In this document: in pieces, positions 30,440-37,602 of the stretch
How positions within the stretch are numbered: the stretch's first letter is position 1
Layout: every line of letters begins with the position of its first letter
Source of the DNA: Oehlia diaphana
Taxonomy: Eukaryota; Glomeromycota; Glomeromycetes; Glomerales; Glomeraceae
Assembly: GCA_003833135.1 (NCBI GenBank)
Contig: QZLH01000007.1
Coordinates: forward strand, 170,190-207,791
Length of the DNA: 37,602 bases
Reading direction: 5' to 3'
Made by a program: the position numbers and the translations under genes
The notes under the pieces: model-generated
What the model was told of the DNA's origin: nothing
What the model saw: the letters and a program-made list of their open reading frames with translations, nothing else
Database searches by the model: none

Positions 30440-31430
30440 TTATAAAAATATTATTTTATAAATAATATCATGATTTTCAATTTCATAATTTATTGGATAA
30501 GAGTCCACATGATAACTACATGAACGCAACTCTATATAACTATCCCTATTACTACCTGCGCCAAAAACTTGTTCATAACAAAAAACAGCACGTTCTGTAT
30601 TAATCACGGTACTCTTTAAATGAGATGTCAGTCGCAAATTTAAACCAATATCTATTCCAATCAAATGACTAGATCCTTCTAATTATTTGATTTGTATTCT
30701 TAATCTTTGCAATTATAACATTGGCCTTTATTACCTGCTTTCTCACGAAATTGTATTATAGACTCTACTAGCACGATATAGTTTAATATAGGGAAGCTTT
30801 ATTATAATTTTCTTACCAATCCAACCTGCCAAATATTGCAAAATGTTGAAATTTGGCAATAACTGAATCATACTTTGACTCTATATAAAATCTACGAGGT
30901 CGCTCGTTCGTCGAATTGTCATTACGTGAAATTTAAGGAGAGTGGTAATTAAATCTTTTGGTATTTTATTTAAAGGAAATGCATTATTCATCCGAAGAAT
31001 CTATCTAAAGGAATATATCCACTAAGAGTTCTTAATTGTCGTTTCATCTCTGCTTCATATCATTTGGGATAATAGGATATTGCGTAAAAGTCTTATTAAG
31101 ATATTTAATACGTCAATTTCTTCGAAATTTCAATAAAAGAATTTTCACAGGATTTTTTTGTAAAAACTCGTATTGATGATTTAATTAATATTTCTCAATG
31201 CTACTACCATTAAAAGTCTAAATAATTCAGGTCCTTCGTTGAATCCATTTTTTCCACAATAGGTAAACCCAAATATTATTTTAATAAAAGATATTGATAA
31301 ATTTACTGTATACATATGCACATTTATAGATACGAATATTTTTATTATCAAAAAATTATTTTTACAAATGTTTGGGGAAACGTCAAATAATCTTTTTCCA
31401 TATTGGCTGATTGGAAAAATCAAGCCAATT
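30440..31430 (-). pseudogene. BTB-BACK-TLDc copy 6, heavily decayed
   Basis: Reading right to left, a BTB scrap (SPNICKNNF at about 31380-31355) and an intron-like stretch precede FTYCGKNGFNEGPELFRLLM at about 31270-31210, which matches the start of exon 2. The BACK region follows in broken frames (LRTLSGYIPLD-like), then TLDc fragments (YDSVIAKFQHFAIFGRLDW-like, KIKNTNQII). The end is a 74-residue frame closing with SYPINYEIENHDI and a stop at 30440. Many frameshifts and an internal deletion are present. It is the most degraded copy in the cluster. Confidence 0.85.
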
Positions 31431-32463
31431 AATATTTAAGCTCAGTTGATGAGTTCATTATATAACTAATGGTTACTTATTGTTATTGGCATATAAAATT
31501 ATGGGGAGCTTTTCCGATCAGCCGACATGCATACCACAATCTACAGTAATCGGCATGTGAAAGGAATTTCAGTATGTTGCTGATCAACAATTAATTATGA
31601 TGCCGTACAGACGTAACAGTACATTATTTATTATTAGCTAGAAAACTATTATTTATTATTAGAACCAATTAAAAAATGGCAAGATTTTCATCAAATTTTC
31701 TTTCCGGAGAATTATTAATCATTAATTAATTTAGGAGGGTACGTGAAGATGATATAAGGGGGTGCACGTGGAGGTGACGAACAGGGTTAGCTTAATTTAT
31801 TACTTAGGAGGATAGTAGGAAGTATATTTAATGTCTTTAGTTTTACTACTGATTTAATTAATTCCAAAATATCATACCTTCAATGTACTATGTACGATGA
31901 TGTAGTTGGTTAATATTTTCTATATTACTGTTTAATAAAAAATAAAAAATAAAAAATTAAAATATTCATTATATAAAAAATAAATAAATAAATTTAGTTT
32001 TTTTTTGGTAAGTACAGATTACATCGAGGAATATAAGAAAAATACATAATATCTGATCTGATACACAACTGAAATAATTTATTAATATTGAATATTCACC
32101 GAAAGTGGACTACCTTAGAAATATGAAAGTTGTGGAAATTAAGAATGAGAAAGAAAAGATAAAGAAATATCAAAGTTCAAGTGAGAAAATCAGGTGCCAC
32201 TGTGTAAAAAGTTGGAACTAATGGAACAAATCCATGCAAGATTGTCTTTAAAAGGAGTTGAATAAATATATTCACTATAACAGATAATAATTATAACCAT
32301 GTGATTGTCGCGAGGGACGATTAGAGTTGTGCGAATGTTTGCTTATGCAGGTTGAGAAGGATTCGAAAAATCAATTAATTTAGTTATATTTATATAAATA
32401 AAAGTAAACAAATCGTTGCTTGTTGTCACCTGATCACCAATGTTGAGATACAACAACATTTAT
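31431..32463. other. Gene-free region right of the BTB-TLDc cluster
   Basis: No coding frame. The first 200 bases include the copy 6 upstream DNA described with copy 5. GGAGGGTACGTGAAGATGAT and GGGGGTGCACGTGGAGGTGA at 31734-31782 are a pair of G-rich similar words. The rest is ordinary AT-rich sequence. Confidence 0.4.
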
Positions 32464-32600
32464 CAGGGGAAGTAAAGAAAAGGAAGGGATGGAAAGCGAA
32501 TAGAGAAGAGGAAGCGGAAATGGGAAAGGGAAAGGAAAAGGGAAAAGCGAACGAGGGGATAAGGAAAAGGGAAAGAGTGAAGAGTGAAGAAAATCAGGGA
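32464..32600 (+). repeat. Polypurine tract (GGGAAAGGGAAAGG-rich)
   Basis: About 135 bases contain almost only A and G, with repeated GGGAAAGG and GAGGAAGCGG words. Read on the minus strand it gives the Pro/Phe/Ser-rich frame at 32434-32649, a composition artefact. Such tracts can form triplex DNA and often mark decayed microsatellites. Confidence 0.65.
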
Positions 32601-32649
32601 TACACAAATATAAATATACAAACACCACCCACCAATATGTTTGAAGCAA

Positions 32650-33942
32650 TAAGTTTTATCCTTCAGTAGGGAACGCGTCGAAAGATATTTGTCCTCCTTT
32701 ATTTCAGATAAGTTAATTAAAAAATAATTTATAACCGATTTTTTTTTTTCATTTGATTGTATACTATTGAAAATATTAGTTCGAATATTATGAATTTGTC
32801 ATACACCCCGTTCTTTCATACTATAAAAAAGGAGGTAAATATACTTTAGTATCAGAAAAAAAAGAAGAAAATATAAAAGAGAAATATGTATATTTATTTA
32901 ATTTTTTTGTATATTTTACTTTATAATAAATAAATATCATTGAATCTCAAAATAATTTACTCGAGCTAGATTATTTGACTTAATACGGACAGTAGCGAGA
33001 AGGGTTTTGGGTCGGAACTCAAGGCGCAGTTAGGCGCAGTAAATTAACGATAATTTTGGCCAGTACTATACCAACTACCTTCAGATTTGACAAGGTGGCG
33101 GCTAAGTAAAACGAGGTAAGACCGTAAGAGATCTGTTCCTTACTTCTAACACGCGCGTTATCTGTAGATACCAAATCATTATAATTTAACTGTTAATGAC
33201 ATTAAATTATAATTGAGGGTTGACGCTTAAATCTTCTCTTTCATGGCAGGACCATGGTAAGGATTCTCATGCGCATTCTTATTGGAGGTTGGAGGAATAT
33301 GTCAAATGGGATTGTTAGTTTCTGATTGGCAGTCCCTAAGAAGTGTGATTAATTCCTTGCGGTTTCTTGATAAACTATTTATGACCTTTTGTTAATTGAT
33401 CGTTATAGCGACCCATGCTACTCATACATCAGTGTTCTTTGATTTTATCAGGCGGTGAAGTCTAGACATCTGTAATTCCACAAGACTGCAACATATGATC
33501 CACAGATCATTGTTTGGCAAGATAAATTAACGGTTTCCAAGATAAGCGTCATTCCGGAATATTGACCAATTCCATTTTTTAATTAGAAGAATTTACTGTT
33601 TTTAATTAAAAAATGTATTCATTTTGATTTAAAAATTCATTTTTGTTAATTCATTATTGCAGTCAAATTTTATAAAATGTTTAAATGGTAGTTCAGAAAA
33701 AATAAGTTATACATTTGTATCTATCAGTTCTGCATAAAGTTTATGATTTGAAATATGATCCCTTTAATAGTATGTATTATCTTCAATGAACCATTAAATT
33801 TTATTGGATGTTTTTACATCACATTGATACTATCACGACAGAATCAATAGCAAAATTGTTAGATTGTTTTGACAAAAAAAAAAATAATTATTATTGTTTT
33901 TCATTCAATTTACAGTGCTTCCATTGAAGCTCTCAAAATGAA
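32650..33942. other. Gene-free region with a 12-bp AT inverted repeat
   Basis: No convincing exon. ATTATAATTTAA at 33178-33189 and TTAAATTATAAT at 33202-33213 form a perfect inverted repeat with a 12-base loop. The tract at 33000-33560 is less AT-rich than its surroundings and includes AGGCGCAGTTAGGCGCAG, so it may be a remnant of an element or gene, but I find no frame to support that. Confidence 0.4.
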
Positions 33943-34080
33943 ATGATTCATTTGAGCGTGGCTAACCAATCTAAAACTTCAGACCGATCATATGGGAGCA
34001 CTTTTCCTGAAAGCTCGTCATCTGATGCATCTCTTGAAGAAATTATAACCCACTTAAAGCAAGTTTTTGATTCTCTATAG
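33943..34080 (+). CDS. Small ORF, Ser-rich, unknown
   Basis: A 45-residue ATG-to-TAG frame contains STFPESSSSDASLEEIITHL. The non-random Ser/Asp composition and an amphipathic end (LEEIITHLKQVFDSL) look protein-like, and a candidate acceptor TTTACAG lies 28 bases upstream of the ATG. No family is recognised. It may be a terminal exon or a relic. Confidence 0.22.
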   Translation: MIHLSVANQSKTSDRSYGSTFPESSSSDASLEEIITHLKQVFDSL

Positions 34081-34281
34081 ATTATGCGTTTGAAACAGTT
34101 AGACGCGAAATTCGTAAACTTTTATTATGGCGGAGGGAATTTAAAATTTAACGGGTATATAGGACTATTATGTAATTTTTCGGTCGTACGAGTAGTCGTA
34201 TGAAATGACCGTATTTGACTAGTCGGTGTGACTTTTTTTACGGACAGAAATTAATGTAGCGCAGTGACGCTGTGATGTAAG

Positions 34282-34485
34282 ATGCATCGTACTATTTTTT
34301 CCGAGCATAAACACGTTAAAAAAGAAACCGACCTATCGCGGCTTGAAGGAATGTTATTATTATTGAAGCCCGGACGAGACACTTCGCAATTAAGGAAAGA
34401 CCACAAGGAAACATCGACTCTTATTTCTTATACTAGCAAGAGGCGCAGTCCATTCATGTCCTTCGGACATTTGGAGTACATTTAA
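34282..34485 (+). CDS. Small ORF of 67 residues, unknown
   Basis: Starts MHRTIFSEHKHVKKETDLSR and is Lys/Arg/Leu-rich. Its base composition is less AT-rich than the flanks. No homologue or motif is recognised. Possibly a fragment of a decayed gene or transposon shared with the neighbouring minus-strand segment. Confidence 0.22.
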   Translation: MHRTIFSEHKHVKKETDLSRLEGMLLLLKPGRDTSQLRKDHKETSTLISYTSKRRSPFMSFGHLEYI

Positions 34486-34505
34486 GTTGATGTATAGATA
34501 AGCAT

Positions 34506-34696
34506 TCACACCACGTTCTTGTGCTGTTGTGCAATACTATGTTGCCATTCAAGAGGATCTTGTCTATTGATATATATATTCAGTAATTCAGTTGCACTCA
34601 ACTGCACACCACGGACACATCTTTTTTTATACTTTACACAATTAAGAGTTGTAGACCATTTTTGCAAGCTACATTTATTTTTAATAAGAATTTTTG
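34506..34696 (-). CDS. Possible terminal exon or gene fragment
   Basis: On the minus strand TTTTCCAG ending at 34697 looks like a splice acceptor and opens a frame of 62 residues to the stop at 34508-34506. The segment KCSLQKWSTTLNCVKYKKRC and VQLSATELLNIYINRQDPLE has the composition of a real protein, whereas the continuation upstream of the acceptor is low-complexity. No ATG is present in the frame, and no upstream exon was found. I do not recognise the family. Confidence 0.25.
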
Positions 34697-34763
34697 CTGG
34701 AAAATAGAGGGAGGAAGGGCCAAAAAATATATAAAAAAAAATTACAAATAATAAAACTATCAA

Positions 34764-35978
34764 TTTTTATGAAGGGGTGTGTATATGACTATAGGCATAT
34801 GTATCTTTATATATATTTTTATATATAAAAATGTATAAGAGTGAGGGATTATATTAGTAAAATTATTTTAATCATAATGCATAATAAAGATAATAAAAAA
34901 TTTTTATTTCTGCTAAAATTATTAAATATTAAAAAAATTAAAAATTTTTTACAATAAAAAGCTTTTGCCATATATTTTAAAAATTATTATATATTTATTA
35001 CAATTATATTACGTCTATAAAAAAAAGTAATAAGAAAAAAAAATAGCGTGTCAAGATAAGTGTCAGGGTAATGATTAATGAATAATGTGGTTACGGGATT
35101 TTGAAGTTCGGGATTATGATTTGTCAGGATTGTGAGCGTAGAGTTTGTGTTGTAGCGGGATTCAGAACGATTTTTGGTGAAATAACGTGTCCTATTTAAA
35201 AGAGTGGTATGATATAAAATTGAAAGAAAAAAATGTATGATAACTTCGAATTTTACTTTTATAAAAATAGTAACTTGAACATTGTGAAAATGGAATTATA
35301 TATTAATTTATTTTTACGATAGAATAAATATATTTTTGTTTTTCGACAAAACTTATGTGAATTAATAAATAAGTGAAGAATTCCTCTAAAATTATTCATT
35401 CAAAATTTAATAATTAATATGCTTTAAATGAAATCCAAATTTGAAAATATATATACGCAATATTAACGTCCGGAAGACAAACACAAAAATATTTATATTT
35501 TTTCACTAGTCTATACATTAATAAAAATCTATATCTAATTTGCTTTTTAATACTGCATCAAATTTTCGGAACATCAAAGCAGTAGCTTTCTCAAAATATA
35601 ATTACCCAATAATTCATTTTTCCTTTAGTACAGCTCTAAGTTCGCATATAGCTCTTGCATATATTAAATAGTTTCTAGATGTTCTCTATTTGTTAAGTTT
35701 GATAAATTTGCTGACAAACCAATAGTTACAATTTTATTCAATTTTTGCTATATACTGTATGTTAATATTTTTCTTTTATTTTGAGAAGTCGTTTCAGTAC
35801 ATATAATTAATGTTTTTTAATCAATTGTATGATATCGTAAGAACAAAATGTTTCCATAAAAAAAAGAAATAAATGACGCAACATAAAATTTCATAAATAA
35901 AAAAAAAATTATTTAACGTACTCAACATAAAACATGGATAACTCAACAATAAAATTATTATAAACTAACTAACATGAA
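34764..35978. other. Gene-free AT-rich region
   Basis: Nothing recognisable beyond AT simple sequence (34795-34835) and a stretch at 35090-35165 with three CGGGATT words (TTACGGGATTTTGAAG, TTCGGGATTATG, TAGCGGGATTC). Confidence 0.4.
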
Positions 35979-36137
35979 ATGTTACGGCAGGCTACTCCCC
36001 AAAGAAATCCAATGTCCGTTGATGCTGCTCATAATTTTAATACTCCCAATATTTCCCATCTCCTATGCCACGATAATAATGATGGAATAGAATTTTATAA
36101 TAATAGTGATATTAGTCTGGATGGAAGAAGACGTTAA
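35979..36137 (+). CDS. Small ORF of 52 residues, unknown
   Basis: ATG at 35979 opens MLRQATPQRNPMSVDAAHNF and continues with an Asn/Asp-rich stretch to a TAA at 36135-36137. No motif or family is recognised, and an overlapping frame (from 35974) is also open for 39 codons, so chance is quite possible. Confidence 0.18.
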   Translation: MLRQATPQRNPMSVDAAHNFNTPNISHLLCHDNNDGIEFYNNSDISLDGRRR

Positions 36138-36701
36138 TAAACTTCATACAATATATTTGTATGGACGTTAAATATTTCAGCTCTTCATGCAATTACATAT
36201 TATCATGAATTCATCATTAATATCACGATCCTTTTAATCATCTCCTCGAACAGAATTCTTGTTCATTCATCAGAAAAATATGCTTGGACGTCATCAAATT
36301 AACAAGCAACAGGGCGATCTGGCCAAGGGACCAACCAATGTGGACAGTGGTATCTTTCCAAGAACCCAATAACGACTTCCAGGATCTATATTAGATTTCC
36401 TTGTCTAAAAATCATTTATAATTGTACGTGCAGTCCTAAAAAAAAAGTTGTATCAACATTAGTAATCCGACTGTTGAATATTGATTTGTGAGTTATTAGT
36501 CAATCATTGATCATGAACTTACAGTATGCATTCTCTTTTTTTTCAGAAACACGATTTTTCCAACTTTCAATTCGTCATATGCTGAAATCAAGTACGTTTG
36601 TATTAGTTAAATACTCGAACCATTCTTGAAGCAATTTCAAGAACAATATGGGAGAAACTATAAAAAAAGAAAATGAAAAGATTACGACCATTGATTTAAC
36701 A
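36138..36701. other. Spacer before the terminal minisatellite
   Basis: No gene seen. GGGACCAACCAATGTGGACA at 36338-36357 resembles the GGGACCAATCAATGTGTCTA word of the minisatellite further right and may be an outlying relic. The minus-strand frame at 36575-36766 has no support. Confidence 0.35.
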
Positions 36702-37602
36702 AATAGTAGTGTCAATACCAAGACCATGATATAGTTCTGGGACCAATCAGTGTGTCTAGGCATCACGACAATAGGTAATGAATAGTAGTCTCAATACCAA
36801 GACCATGATATAGTTCTGGGACTAATCAGTGTGTCTAGGCATCACAGCAATAGGCCATTACCGCCATCACGACAATAGGTAACGAATAGTAGTGTCAATA
36901 CCAAGACCATGATATAGCTCTGGGACTAATCAGTGTGTATAGGCATCACGACAATAGGCGATTTATAGGCCATTACTGCCATCACGACAATATGTAACAA
37001 ATAGTAGTGTCAATACCAAGACCACAATATAGCTCTGGGACCAATCAGTGTGTCTAGGCATCACGAACAATAGGCAACGAATAGTAGTGTCAATACCAAG
37101 ACCATGATTTAGCTCTGGGACCAATCAATGTGTCTAGGCATCACGACAATAGGTAACGAATAGTGGGCATCACCACCATCATGACAATAGGCAACGAATA
37201 GTAGTGTCAATACCAAGACCATGATTTAGCTCTGGGACCAATCAATGTGTCTAGGCATCACGACAATAGGTAACGAATAGTGGGCATCACCACCATCATG
37301 ACAATAGGCAACGAATAGTAGTGTCAATACCAAGACCATGATTTAGCTCTGGGACCAATCAATGTGTCTAGGCATCACGACAATAGGTAACGAATAGTGG
37401 GTATCACCACCATCACGACAATAGGTAACTAATAGTGGGCATCACCACGACAATAGGCAACGAATAGTAGTGTCAATACCAAGACCATGATTTAGCTCTG
37501 GGACCAATCAATGTGTCTAGGCATCACGACAATAGGTAACGAATAATGGGCATCACCACCATCATGACAATAGGCAACGAATAGTAGTGTCAATACCAAG
37601 AC
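36702..37602 (+). repeat. Minisatellite with nested 80-bp and 117-bp units, cut by the window edge
   Basis: The word TCAATACCAAGACC occurs nine times, at 36712, 36791, 36895, 37010, 37090, 37207, 37324, 37473 and 37590. Spacings are 79, 104, 115, 80, 117, 117, 149 and 117. The basic unit is about 80 bp (AGTAGTGTCAATACCAAGAC through CTAGGCATCACGACAATAGG). The 117-bp unit adds a 37-bp segment, TAGTGGGCATCACCACCATC plus ATGACAATAGGCAACGA. The repetition continues beyond the right edge. No frame is preserved across units with indels of 25, 36 and 37 bp, so it is taken as non-coding. Confidence 0.93.

Noticed and set aside
32434..32649. Pro/Phe/Ser-rich 71-residue frame on the minus strand
   Set aside because: Produced by the polypurine tract at 32464-32600; no ATG-supported gene structure or known motif.
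36575..36766. 63-residue minus-strand frame with a hydrophobic middle
   Set aside because: It runs into the minisatellite, has no family motif, and hydrophobic runs arise easily from AT-rich DNA.
1..37602. CRISPR array, bacterial operon or phage content
   Set aside because: No direct repeats of 24-40 bp with unique spacers occur; GT-AG introns, BTB and TLDc domains and MITEs all point to a eukaryotic nuclear genome.

Overview
The window looks like a eukaryotic, very AT-rich nuclear contig. It most resembles an arbuscular mycorrhizal fungus of the Rhizophagus (Glomeromycotina) type. The grounds are short GT-AG introns of about 77-88 bp, one with a perfect TACTAAC branch site, a dispersed multicopy family of BTB-BACK-TLDc genes, a decayed kinase of the kind expanded in that lineage (WTSGN linker, HKDFHSGN-like loop, ISDFGLS), and long gene-poor stretches with decayed repeats. 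The species is inferred from family knowledge; I could not search for it.

Layout. 1-648 (-) is the 5' part of a Cys-rich gene that runs off the left edge, with 12-residue repeats and three CxxC-CxxC modules. 1374-2450 (-) is an intact two-exon P-loop kinase of the Tda10/D-glycerate 3-kinase type. 4320-5458 (+) is a dead protein-kinase relic. From 6.9 to 31.4 kb lies a cluster of six BTB-BACK-TLDc copies. Copy 1 (6890-8380, +) and copy 5 (28689-30151, -) are intact. Copy 4 (25708-27208, +) has a one-base frameshift. Copy 3 (21234-22716, +) has a broken BTB half but an open BACK-TLDc half. Copies 2 (18187-19586, +) and 6 (30440-31430, -) are clear pseudogenes. Copies 1, 2 and 3 also share diverged 3' flanking DNA, over 1.3 kb between copies 1 and 3, so the duplicated unit was larger than the gene.

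Between copies 1 and 2 lies about 8 kb of different DNA. It holds a promoter-like tract and a convincing non-coding intron (11184-11271), and then a 300-bp tandem array (11889-13650) interrupted by a 746-base assembly gap. Each array unit contains two related sub-repeats that can fold into the same series of hairpins, with compensating changes between them; intron-like spacers separate the units. A threefold, about 1.1-kb non-coding repeat (13679-about 16790) follows. This array is the best candidate for something undescribed: a spliced transcript built from repeated structured non-coding exons.

Small inverted-repeat elements are scattered through the cluster: three copies of one CCCTGTAAAAA-ended MITE (one sits inside copy 2), a 221-bp element with a TTA target duplication of the PIF/Harbinger type, and several foldbacks. 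From 31.4 kb to the right end there is no convincing gene, only weak small ORFs. The window ends in a minisatellite of nested 80- and 117-bp units (36702-37602).

Functionally, the intact genes suggest a metabolic kinase and BTB-type adaptor proteins (possible Cullin-3 substrate receptors). There is no operon logic. The main theme is birth and decay of a gene family in repeat-rich DNA.
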